Source: Micractinium sp. NFX-FRZ
Taxonomy: Eukaryota > Chlorophyta > Trebouxiophyceae > Chlorellales > Chlorellaceae
Assembly (NCBI GenBank): GCA_029339195.1
Contig: JAPTJF010000179.1
Location: 1 to 64,000, forward strand
DNA length: 64,000 nt
Direction of reading: 5' to 3'
The notes under the pieces: model-generated
Databases searched by the model: none
Seen by the model: the letters and a program-made list of their open reading frames with translations, nothing else
Told to the model about the DNA's origin: nothing
Shown: positions 1-10,867 of the stretch, piece after piece
Layout: each line of letters opens with the position of its first letter
Numbering within the stretch: position 1 is the stretch's first letter
Made by a program: the position numbers and the translations under genes

Positions 1-982
1 GATCCGTTTGGTGCAGGCGGGGCGCAGCGACCGAAACAGCCCTCGGACTCTCGCTAGATTGCGGGCGCGAAGCAGTGTTTGTGAAGTCTGAGCAAGCATA
101 AGAGTGTAGCACAGGTGGGAAGATTTCACATCTACCTCGGCGAAAAGGCCATACTGTAGGAGGCGTCACTAAGGCATGTAACCAAGGTAGTCAGAAGGGT
201 GTTGCCAGCAGAAGGGGCGAGTGGATTGGGGCAGAGAGGACTCGATAAACTTAATGCACAGTCACACCAGCATGCACATATGCTAACAGGTCACGGAGGA
301 GAGGGGCTGGGGTGCGGGCGTCCATGTCATGCCGCCCCACATGGCACTGCCACCATGACGCCTTTGCTTGGGGCATCCACACCGGCAAATGCATTTGAGG
401 ACGTATCCCCACCTGTCGGAGTGTCGAGCAAGTGTCGTTGGGGCTGTGCGTGAGCAGTAACAGAGTGTGATGCCTTGGCATGTTCAAGCCCCTGTGCTTG
501 CCTGATCGCCGGCAGACTGATGACGGATGATTCTTTGCCCAGGGACGGGTGGCCCCGGGCCGCCGCCAGGGGGAGTGGAGTTGCTCTTGGCTGCCCTGGA
601 AGGTGTGCTGCCCCGGTCAGCTGTTTGCTTCAGCGCTAATGATGTTTGTTAGACAAACTGTCGGGCTCAACCGGCAATGCGCACGTATACCAGGCAGGAG
701 CACGCCCGGGGGAAGAGAAGGAAAGAATGTGAAGGGGTTAAGAGGGCTAGCTGGTTTGTGTTTCCGTGGCATCTCACAAAGGATGCAAGGGCTTGCATGC
801 ACCAGGGCAGTGAAAGCAAGGGGGCTGGACCAGTAGGTGGGACGTGGAATGCTGTGACTTGATGGAGACGAAAGTAGAGGGAGAGTATACGATTGGTTCT
901 AAGGTGGATGCGATACGGTGGATGCGAGACAGTTCAACACACACACTCACACACACAACAACAAAGCAAAACCGCTACAGCC
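1..982. other. Intergenic, no supported gene
   Basis: I see no convincing coding exon here. A TGTAA motif at 177-181 could be the polyadenylation signal of a plus-strand gene lying off the left edge. The right part (about 935-965) is a CA-rich microsatellite that falls in the 3' untranslated region of the minus-strand bZIP gene. All open frames are short and lack domain-like composition or matching splice sites. Confidence 0.5.
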
Positions 983-3778
983 TCACTGCTGGTGCAGTGC
1001 TGCCGCCGGTGCTGCCATTGCCGCCGCGCCAAAGCTGGCCGCTGTCGCAGTCTCGGGCGCCCGCCCATCAGTCCCGACGCCGGCGGCCTCGCCGCCGTTG
1101 CCGGTGGACACGGCACCGGCTGCGGGGGGCAGCACAGCGGGTGCATGGGCAGCGGCGTGGGGGCCAGCCTGCTCCGCATCCTGCGCGCGCGCCTGCCGCT
1201 CCTGGCTGTCCAGCAGCAGGATTTGGTACACAATGGCCACCAGGTCTGGCAGGTATGGGGCGCTCCGATAGTTGACATAGGCCTGGGATAGCGGGGTGGA
1301 GACGGGGAACTGCGCGGCCACGAACTCCATGCTGCAGCCAGGGGAGGGGAAGGGGCACCACGGCATGGGTGGGTGGGCGGCTGCGGGGCCTGGGACGACA
1401 GTTGATGGCTGGATGCTAAGCCTGCTGCAAGGTGCTTTGATGAAGGTACGCAGGCACGTATACCACGCTGTGCAGCGGGCGTAGGCAAGGCGCACGCATG
1501 CGGGGTGTGGTGGTGGTGTCAGCGCGTGCTGGTTGGCGGCCGTGGCGCGTGCGAATGCCCTGCCGGCCTGCTGCTGCTGCTCTGTTGGCGCCAGGCAGCA
1601 GGGCACGCACAGCGGGCACGTCAGCCACGCTGACTGGGTCTGTGCTGACCTGGCAATGTACTCATCCTGCACCGCCGTTTTGATGTGGCTCGTGATCTCC
1701 GCCAGCTGCACAGGCCAGGCAGGCAGGCGGGCAGGCACTGGATGGCTGGTGATGCATGTGAACACCAGGCAGGCAGGCAGGCAGGCAGGCAGGCGGACGC
1801 AAGATGGTTGGTGTGATGTGAACATCAGGCAGGCAGGTGGGCAGGCAGGTGGGCAGGCAGGAGGCAGGCAGGCAGGCAGGCAGGCACGTGATGTTCGGTT
1901 CCCGCCCAGGCAGCAGGCAGGCAGGCAGGCAACAGCCAACCAGCCAGCCAAACTAGCAGGTGCCACCTGTAGGCTGTGCTGGCAACCCCTGGCCTCCCAG
2001 CCACCCGCCCCTGCCCCACCTTACCTCCAGCAGCTGCCCGGCGTTAGAGGCCAGGGCCTCTTGTGGGCACACAGTGTATGCCTGCAGCCGCTGCACCCAG
2101 CGGGAGACGCCCACTGCCGTCTTGGCCAGCCGCATGCTGTAGGTGTGCCAGGACCGGCGCTGCGCGGGGCGGGCGCGCAGACGGAGGGGCGTGAGGGGAG
2201 ATGCTGGAGATGAGCTGAAGGTGGGCGACCTGGGCACTGCGCGGCATGCAGGCCGCACCGGAGCAGCTGTGCATGCCCCTGCCAGATTCACAGGCACCCG
2301 TGGGTGGTCACATGCCGCCAGAATCTCTCAATGGGTGCCAGGCTTCGCCCACCACGCCTCCAGCCATGCACACAACACATAGGAGCTGCGGCTGGCTGCA
2401 CACCATGGTGCACATGTGGCCCTGCCCCCCTGCCCCCCACGCACCACCATTGCGCGGCTCCGCTCGTCCAGCCCGGGCAGCACCTCTGCCGCAATCTCCC
2501 GCCACAGGGGCAGCTGGCTGGAGTTTTCAGGGAAGGTGGCATGGGCCAGGTAGGACAGGTAGGCAGGCTTCAGCTGGCCTGCAGGAGACCAGAGGGAGCG
2601 TGGCAGGAGAGGCGACCGTTGGGCACGCAGGCGGGCGGGCGGGCACCGTGCACCACCGGTTGTGGCGGCGGTGCGATGCGTCGCTGGCATCCCATCTCAG
2701 CAGCAGCAGCGCAGCCGCTGCCAGCCCCCCCTGAGTCTGAGCGACCCACGCCCACCCACCAAATGACCGATGGGGCGCCAGCATTGCACACTGCCCAATT
2801 GCAACAAGCCTTGCTGTCTGCCTGCCCGCCATTTTGAAATCTGTTTTCGCCCCCTGGTCCCCCGCTCACCCACGTGCCACCACATCTCAGTCATCTTGTT
2901 CACCACCACCTCCACCTCCGCCACGCTGGCGGCATCAAACCCGGCTGCCTCCGCCGCCTGGTAGCTCACGCGCAGCTCCGCCTGCCACTGCCGCACAAAT
3001 GCCAGCTGCGGGCAGGCAGGCAGGCACGATGGTGGGTGGGCGCGACAGGCAGGGGCACCGGGTGCGTGAATGTGTGGAGCAAGCAGGCAGACAGAGGCCA
3101 AGGGAACGGCAAGCATCGGCTCCACCACTGCCACGGGCATAGGGTGCAACAGGTTCAAGGCGCTGGCAAGCTGCGGCCTCAAAAGGCCCCCACCTTCCCT
3201 CTCCGCTGGGGACCGGCCAAGCCAGCCAGCCCGGTCGATGCACTTGCACTGGCAGCTCGCTAGCTGCATCCTCTCTTACAACCACCTTGCCAGGGTCGGT
3301 GTTGCACGTCTCACTCACTCACTCACTCACCAAGTCGTCTGGGCTTTGCATGGCAGCAATAAGCGCCAGTACCCGCTGGTTGCTGGCAGGTGGGATGAGC
3401 TCCACGCCCTCCAGAGCGCTGCCGTCCAGCCCCGCCGCGGTGCCGTTGCGGTGCGCCTCCCCCAGAATGGACTGTGGCGGCGGCGGCGGTGGCGGTTGCC
3501 CAGCCTCCTGCTGCGGCCCCGATGTGCTGGCTGGGAGTGCGCCGTTGCCAGCGCCGCTGCGGCCCTCCCCACCCTGCTGCTGCTGCTGCTGCTGTGGCAG
3601 CTGCTGCTCCTGCTGCTGCGCCTGCTGCGCCAGCTTGGCATCGTCGTTGCCGGTATAGCTGCCAGGTGATGCAAAGGGCATTGCACCCTCCATTTCCTCC
3701 TCAGTTGGCAGCTCATCCAGCGCACGCGCAAAGCCTTGCGCGGCCGCCGCTGTTGCAGCCGCCGCCGCCCAAGCCGCT

Positions 3779-3809
<31 letters not shown>

Positions 3810-4378
3810 CCGATCCTGACGGCTGCAGCAGCTTTAGAGTGTGCAGCAAGGCATCGCGCACCGCTAGGACTTTTTCATAGATGCGGTTCTGCCATTGGAG
3901 CTGCTCGTTCTCAAGCTCCATCTGCGGGGCAGCATGAGTGGCGTGGGGGGCACATGCGGGGCAGGAGAGGGGCGGGCAAGTAAGCAGTGCGGGCAGTGCC
4001 GTGGACATGCACTGCCCCAGCAGGCGTGCAGAGTGCGCCCAGATGCACACGCTGCGGCTTGGCTGCGTCCGCAGCAATGGAGCAGCAGCAGGTGCGACTA
4101 AAGCTGGCAGGACATGGCTCACAGAACCGCGCTGCGCCAACGAGCCGACACACCTGCACTTCAACCGCTCCAGCACCCACCTGTTCCATCTCCTGTTGCA
4201 ACGCGTCGCACTGCACCCCTGCCTCCTGCTGCTTGGCGCGCTGGCGCTCGCGGAAGCGCTGCTGCGCCAGGCGGTTCTTCTCACGCGCCGCCGCAAGCTT
4301 CGCCGCCATTGTGGCTGGGTCCAGCTTGCGGCCACGCTGATGAACCCGCTGCTCGACTTGCTGTCCTTGCGGCTCCAT
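983..4378 (-). CDS. bZIP transcription factor
   Basis: Nuclear DNA-binding transcription factor. Seven coding exons read right to left: 4181-4378, 3331-3921, 2870-3005, 2445-2578, 2025-2159, 1458-1705, 983-1331, giving 596 residues with consistent phases. The basic region lies at residues 24-51 and contains the diagnostic N-x7-R (N35, R43, in NRLAQQRFR). The zipper heptads fall at A53, L60, M67 and L74, crossing the first intron. After the zipper come a 10-residue poly-Gln run, an Ala run and a Pro run. The C-terminal half is helical, with Trp-rich segments (FVRQWQAELRVSYQAAEAAG) of a type seen in some plant bZIPs, but I cannot assign a domain. The start ATG is the first one upstream of the basic region. 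The donor at 1458 is the least certain boundary; it was chosen because it restores phase into the last exon. Target genes are unknown. Confidence 0.8.
1711..1935. repeat. CAGG/GGCA tetranucleotide repeat array
   Basis: Interrupted runs of GGCA/CAGG units fill much of an intron of the bZIP gene. The longest uninterrupted blocks are around 1768-1792 and 1856-1885. A similar array occurs at 32226-32274 in an APC5 intron, so this is a recurrent simple repeat of this genome. Confidence 0.9.
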
Positions 4379-7300
4379 TAGCTTCTCTACTCCTGCAGAG
4401 AGTCCGCCGCCTGCCCCACTCGCCCCAGGCTGCTGCTACTGCGCGGGTTCACGCCTTGGGTTGCAATAAAAGGGGTCAAATCAAGTTCTTAACGCCTCGT
4501 CTGTGCCTGGGAAGTGCTGTCCTCGCGTGCCGGACGTGCCGCCACACCCTCCTTTTGGGGGGCATGAAAAATGAAGGCAGCCGGCTCTCCTGCGTGATCA
4601 ACAGACGCAGAGTATGACTGCACCGAAGGTGACCGTCTCAGGCGATATGGAGGGGGGGCCTCGTGAGGGCGGCTGATGCGTCCCTTTGAGATCTCCCGAC
4701 TGCAACGCTGGCCGTAAATAAACCAGGCATGAATGTGAGTGGGGGAGAAGAAAGGCGAGTACGGTGGGTATGGCGGTAGGGAGAGTCCCCTGGCCAGCCC
4801 CCCAGACGGGCGTCAGCTGGGCGTCACTACAGTGTGCCTGCTGGGCCAGGCTGCCTCCCTTCTGCCAGGGCACGGTCCCGGCACCCAGACAGCTGCCTGC
4901 TAAAGTGCGCGTTAGTTTCAAACTTAGGGCTGCAGCGCCCGGACTGGATGGTATGCTGGGAGGCTACTTGGTGCCCGTAACGGGACCAAAGGTGCACACC
5001 GCTCCTCCGTTGCCTGTCGAGCATGTCACAGCGGTTTGGGGTCTGCCGCGGTGTGGGGCCTGCCGAGGCGGCAGGCAAGGGGGCAAGGCTCTGCCGGGGA
5101 GGTACAGCTGGTGCCAGCCTGCAAGCCGCCACGACCGCCCCACAGCAGTTGCTGCAGTGCTTCCACCCTGCGCCATTTGAGCTGAGCGGCTGCTGCTGAT
5201 GTCAACACAGATTGCAATCGCTCAGAGGGATGAGGCACAATGTGTCATGTCATGGGTCATCCTGCCCCCTGGCTGTGCACTGAGCCGGCGAGCAGGATCA
5301 CGAGCCTCCACGTGGGCCGCAGCGACGGGATGCCAGATGCGAAGCTGGCTACCCAGCCGTTGGCTTTCCTCGCTGCCAATGCCGGCTCACATCACCCCCT
5401 GCATTGCAATGGCCGCGACAAGCCAGAAGCACCAGGGCAAGGGTGCTGAGCAGCGTGAGAGGTTCGGCACGTGAGTTGTGGGGTGACGCCGCCCCCGTCA
5501 ATGCACAGCGCACAGCGTACCTCCTTCTGCTGGCTGCTCTGGCGCAGTGGGCTGGCATTACTAATAGTACGTTTGAGCTTTCAAGACTAAGAACAGGTGT
5601 TTGCAAGGCTGCGGTCGGGGCATCAGTGCGCAAGCATGCTCCGCCCGCAGCAGTCAACCATGCATTGGGTGCTGGCAGCAGGCCAGCCTGGCGTGCCTTG
5701 AGCGCTGCCCGCTTCCCTCACAAATGGGAGGCACACGAATTTACCTTGCACATTCAACACCACACATGTGCACGGCAGATGCCATGGGTGCGAGTGATGC
5801 ACAGGGAGGTGGGCCAGGGAGCGCACAGTCGGCCCTGCCAGGCACAGTAGGCCCTGCCCGGCAGTGCCCCACCCGGGCACTTCTGGATGACGGACGGCTC
5901 CCCCAAGTTTCGCAGTCACAAGCCCTGCCCCGTCTCGCCAGGCGCCAATCGTGCGCAGGCAGCTGATGGGCCTGGGCAATCGAGGCAGGTTATGACGGTA
6001 CACCTGGGGGCTCGGTGGCACAGTGGGCCAGGACAGGACGCAGACGTGGCCGGATGGAAGGGGGCAGCACAAGGTGCGCTGCAGGAGGCAGCGCTGGCAC
6101 CGCAAGTGCTGGCACCAGCACAACTGGCACCCATAGGGAGAGCTGCCCCCCTGCCTTCCCTGCCCAGCGTCTCCCCTCTTGGGGTGTTGGGGCACGTGCA
6201 TGCGGGCGCCGGCCTGCCCCGCAGTTCACACTATTGACTGCCTGCGGTGCACCGCTTGATCAGGCTATCCACCGTCCAGCCACAACGCTTGGGTGGCAGC
6301 TGCAGCGGGGCCGGTGCACGTGGCAGTGCGGGGGAGCGGCGTTGGACCCTGGCCTCAAGCCCCTGCCCTTGCCAGCCTCCCTTGCTCTGCCCCCTCCTGC
6401 ACCCGCGAGCAATGGTTGTGTGTTGTCAGGGAGGACGGTTGAGGGACTGAGCGCTAGCTTGGGGGGGAGGCAGCACCCCGGGTGCCATGCACAGTCATGG
6501 GGGGATCCTTGGAGAGGTCCGGCCCATAGCCCCACAAAATGCCGGCCCTGCTGGGCCTGCCAGGTAGCTGCTACCCTTCTGTAACTTCCCACCGTTCCGT
6601 CGTGCTTCCACGCTGTGCCGTCCTCATTGCTCCTTGGCTTGCTGCTGCTGTGCCGCCTGCTCTGCCCGCCGCAGCTGCGCCACCGCTATTGTTGCTGCCG
6701 CCAATGCCGATGCCCGCCGCAGCTGCGCCACCGCTATTGTTGCTGCCGCCAATGCCGATGCCCGAGGCTGCAGCAGCCGATCCCAACGCCGCTGCCGCTG
6801 TGCAGGCACGCTTTGCAGGCCTGCATTACCGTCGTCCTCCACCAAGTGGAGCTGGTCTCTTCGTCCACCAGTACTCCGCGCAGGTGTGCGGCGCTGGCGT
6901 CATCTCTACGGTACTCTCTCTCTCTCTCTCTGAACACGGGCAGTGAGATCAACCCACATCCGTGCGGCGTCGACGCTTAGCGGCAGGCGGTGGCGGATTG
7001 GTGGGCAGGACGCTGGGGAGGAGGGGAGGAGGGCCCGACAGGGTGCTAGAATGCAGGCGGCAGACAGGCTGTGGCAATTGCAGGGTGCTGCTCTGCTGTA
7101 AAGTCACCTCCTGCGCCGCCTGCAGGTGTGCGGCGCTGATCTCTACGGTACTGCCAGTGCCTTGCCGACAGCCGGCGCCCGCGGGGGGGTACCTGCACTC
7201 ACAGGTTGCTTTCACTTCTGCTACAGCCCCCAATGGCATCGCTCGCGAATTTTCCTCCTCATTGCTCCCTTTGGCATCTATCAGATGCTCTACCAGGTTC

Positions 7301-7403
7301 ACGGCAAGGAGCTTCCATGGGAGCTTCCGCTGGCTGCACTACCGTATTGCGTCAAAAGGGATCAGCCCGCTCTCTCCCATCATTCCAAGCGCGTGAGCGC
7401 AGC
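4379..7403. other. Gene-poor region between bZIP and membrane protein genes
   Basis: About 3 kb with no gene I can support on either strand. The 5' flank of the bZIP gene lies at the left end and the promoter of the gene at 7404 at the right end. Open frames are GC-driven and lack domain-like stretches. The region holds a 48-bp tandem repeat (6663-6758), a CT microsatellite (about 6910-6930) and two copies of a GTGTGCGGCGCTG...TCTCTACGGTACT segment (near 6884 and 7125), which suggests local duplication. Confidence 0.5.
6663..6758. repeat. 48-bp tandem repeat, two copies
   Basis: Two near-identical 48-bp units, beginning TGCCCGCCGCAGCTGCG at 6663 and 6711. The unit is a multiple of three. On the minus strand it reads as a Gly/Ala/Ser/Asn/Ile-rich repeat of 16 residues (SGIGIGGSNNSGGAAA type). 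I found no splice sites tying it to a gene, so I treat it as non-coding. Confidence 0.85.
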
Positions 7404-9320
7404 ATGCGTTCCGCAACGATGGCCGTAGCACCTGCTGTGTCGCCAGCTTTGGGTAGAGGCCACACGGCACAACCCGCGCGCCAACCGCAAGTCAGCGTCC
7501 CTCGGGAGGCCACAGCGGGTGCTGGAGCTCCAATGGTGATCAGGGGTGACGGCCCGGCCGGGCTGGAGCAGGCCTTGTCGGAGGGGCGAGCCCGGCAGGA
7601 CAAGGTGAGAAGGTTCCCTACCACCGCCTCCCCTCTCTTAGCGCCGCCCCTATCGCATGATCACACCAAGCTGTGCGAGCACGGCGCCGTGGGAACTCGC
7701 GCCACTACTGCCCCACCGCCGCCGGCGGGACCGCCCCGCGGCCCGCCGCCGCCCGCCACCCGCACTCGACTCACCTGGTGCCCTTGCTTTGCTGCCTTCC
7801 AGGCGGCCCTGGTGGTGGTGGCTCTCATCGAGCTCTGCATCCTTCTGGCCAGCTTTGCAACCTCCACCGCGGACGCGTTTGGGCTGGCAGCGACTGCCTG
7901 CGTGGTGTCTCTGGAGCTCACCGCTCTCGCCCTCTCCAGGGCCCACCCGCGGCGCTACGCGGCGCGCTGGCGCCTGCCCCTCATCACCGTCGTCCGCGCA
8001 ACAAACATGATGCTGTACCCCCAAGCCATCGACCTGCTCTCCATCATGGCGGGCGCTCCCGCGGGAGCAGGCGGTGCTGGCGCTGGCGCAGGCACCAGCC
8101 CGCTGGCCAGCGCCGCCGCTCTGCTGCGCGCAGCCGCCATGCTGGTGGTGCCCGTGGCTGGCGTCCACGCCTGCATGCTGGTTGCTCTCTACTGGCAGGC
8201 GAGCCGGGTGGCGTGGGAGTGAGGTGGCAAGGGGCAGGGCCAGGACCGGCAGTAGCTTCAGCCTCCCGTCCCGTCGCAGCTGGTTGCGAATGGCTGAAAG
8301 TGAGCGTGGCACGGCTGGTGTTGCCCTGCATGCGCCCCACGCAAGGCTCGAGCATGGTTGCCTTCGCCCTCCTGCCGCCTCCCTGCAATGCAGCTGCCGC
8401 CGTGGCCCCACATGCTGGTCCACGCCGCCAGCGTCGGCGGCCTGATGCAGCGCGCCCCACAAGGTGCGCGCGTGGCAGAGCGAACAGCCCAATGACAGCC
8501 GCTGCGCGCATTCCTCTCTGCCTCTGCCGGTGCCACGCACAGGCAGGAGGGTGGCTGCCCCGCCCCGCCCTGTTAACAACACGCTCCCCCACCCCCACCG
8601 CCCCACTGCCTCCTTGCCCCCCGCCAGTGTGCCAGCAATACGTCTCCCTGCACCCCGCCAACCGCCAGGTGGCGCAAGCGGCCCACTGGCTGGTGCGCAA
8701 CGCGGTGGCCACCGTGCTCCTGGGCACTCGTGAGCACTTTGAGGCGGCGGCAAGGGAGTCTGGCCCTGTGGAGCAGTGCACGGCAGTGGCGTGGACGCTC
8801 GAGGTGCGTGCTGTTGGGGGGGGGGGGATGGTGCGGGTGGGCGAAGGGTTGGGAGGGGTAGGGTGTGGCACCCCCTTGCAGCCTGCTCTGATGCAGTCGC
8901 AGCAGGCTGGCTCAGGCAGGCTCAGGCAGGCTCACGAGGCAGGCTGTCTGTCTGGTCCTCACAGAGGAGCAAGGGACCCCAACCTGCCCCTGCCCCTGGC
9001 CTCTGTGCCGCCTGCAGGCCAGCCTCGGACTGGTGCTGCCCACATTACTGGTGTGGCGGCAGCAGCTGCAGGCAGCGCGCAAGCATGCGCAGGCGCAGCG
9101 GCAGCAGCTGGGTCATGCTGCTGGGTTGCCAGGTGGCCCTGGCGGCAGCGGATCCACGACGGATCCGGAAGCTGAGCTGGCGTCCAGTGAATACACGCGC
9201 CTGTGCCAGCCGGTTCTGGAAGCAGCAGACTGTTACGGAGGCTGGGGGCTGCCGGTCGCACTGGCCGCGATTGCCGGGTTTGTTGCTGCCGGTGTGGTGC
9301 GCCCGGGCGCGGCGGCCTGA
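7404..9320 (+). CDS. Multi-pass membrane protein of unknown function
   Basis: Five exons: 7404-7604, 7803-8198, 8394-8463, 8628-8803, 9018-9320, coding for 381 residues with all phases consistent. The N-terminal 67 residues are Ala/Pro/Arg-rich and could be an organellar transit peptide. Hydrophobic spans follow, beginning AALVVVALIELCILLASF and FGLAATACVVSLELTALAL, then one in the ATNMMLYPQAID region, then AAAMLVVPVAGVHACMLVAL, and two near the C-terminus (ASLGLVLPTLLV and LPVALAAIAGFVAAGVV). That makes about six membrane spans in total. The donor of exon 2 is either a GC donor (CAG|GCGAGC) or GT nine bases later; both keep phase 0. I do not recognise a family. Start choice: the first in-frame ATG of an open exon with no upstream splice acceptor that I trust. 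Confidence 0.6.
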
Positions 9321-10867
9321 TGTTGCCGTGTGCGTGCAGCAGTCGCACCGCCCCCGCGCTGAACGCTGCTCAGCCACTGGTGGTAAGGGCCGTCATGCCC
9401 CCACGCCTCTTGGCGCGTGCTGGCTGCCTGCAAATTTGCCTCCCTGTGGTGCCAGTGCCCTGCATGCTGCTCCCCTGTTCCGTCCCCCCTTGCCCCAGCT
9501 TTGCTTGTTCCAACCTCCGACCCTGCGTCTGCACACGCGTTCACCCACCTATCACACGCGTTCGCCCACCTATCATCAAACGCCCACGTCCTGAATGTGA
9601 AACTTCTTTTCCTTATCTCATCCCTGCGTTCTCCTTCCCGCTCCACTAACCCTCCATTCCTTCCTGACTAGGCTTCCTGCCCACGCCGTGAGCTTGCAAA
9701 CCCCGACTGCTCTTCTTGGGCAGCCCGTCAAAGCTGCGGCCATTTTCCTTACTTATCCTCCCCCATTGCTGTGCCCTTCGGATCTGCATGACCATTGTTG
9801 TCCTCTGCTTCTGTGGTCCCTTTTGCCGTCCTGTACCAAGCCTGGCAAGCGCACCCCAATGGCTGCATCACACTTTACGTTAGACCGAGTTAGAGACTCT
9901 ACATCGGAATGCATTTTGATCCTTCCCTCGCCCTCTCTTCTTGGCTTTCCGTCTGGTCTCAGCACCCATGCCGGCGTATTCCCTGCCTGCACAAACGCAG
10001 CAGATGCGATCTGATTTCAGCTCTGTCTCACCCGCCTTAGATGCGCCCGCCCACCTCCCCAACAACGTGCTTGCACTCTGACGAGCACCTCGTTACCTCA
10101 ACATTTGCCTCTGCCAGCCAGCGTTGCTGCAGCAGAGCTGCATCCCACGTTGCTTTCGCGCACAATATAACCAACGCATGGACAACCAAACAGAGTTGGT
10201 AGGGGAGAAACGAGGGCAGCCTGTGCCAAATGCCAAGAGTGGGGGTTGGACCGGCAGGTGCAGCTGACATGGCCTTGCTGCCAGGGGGGCTCACCCGCAC
10301 CTGGCCACCTCTCGCCGGCAGGCAGCGACATGAGCATGGCGCGGTGGCATGCATGGCAGCCACAATGGGCCGGCGCAGGCTTGGATGATGAGTTTTACTC
10401 GACAGCACCCCACGTGGGCCCCCGCCTGGGGCAGCCTACGGTGGGCGTTCCAGATGCTTGCACACAGAACAGCCAGTGGGGGGTTCTGACTGGCGCACTT
10501 GTACTCCTGCCTGTGACACCAAGTGCCGCTTTCGTGCTTCCAGCGGCCCTACGCTTGGGAGCACTGCATGGTGAACAAGGCCTGTTGTGCTTCAACATCC
10601 CTGCCAGCCTGGTGCCGGCTGCAGAGCGCCACATTCTGCACGTCTGGCAAATGCCGGAGCAGGCCAGCTGGCGTCACCAGCACGCCCCTGGGGGAGGCTG
10701 CGTACCCTGCCCTTCAAGCAGCGCCTTGGCAGGCACTGGGGCTGACCACCTCTCCATCGGCAGAGGCAGCACAGAGCTGGCAGCACGCTGACTTGGCGCT
10801 GGCAGGTTGGGGGGGCTGAAGGTAGTCACACTGTGAGGGGGCATTTGCAGCTTGCCAGCTTCTCGTG
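9321..10867. other. Intergenic, convergent 3' ends
   Basis: The region lies between the 3' end of the membrane protein gene (plus) and that of the SWIM gene (minus). I find no coding exon I can support. Plus-strand frames around 10246-10791 stay open for 181 codons but show no domain-like composition. A 21-bp direct repeat with a CACACGCGTTC core occurs twice in 9532-9574. Confidence 0.45.
9532..9574. repeat. 21-bp direct repeat, two copies
   Basis: Two adjacent 21-base units starting CACACGCGTTC and ending CCCACCTAT, differing at one base, in the 3' flank of the preceding gene. Confidence 0.8.

Noticed and set aside
7650..8753. 367-codon minus-strand frame opposite the membrane protein gene
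   Set aside because: Antisense shadow of the plus-strand exons, Arg/Gly-rich, with no domain signal.
10246..10791. 181-codon open frame on plus strand
   Set aside because: No domain-like sequence or splice context; long open frames are expected in GC-rich DNA.
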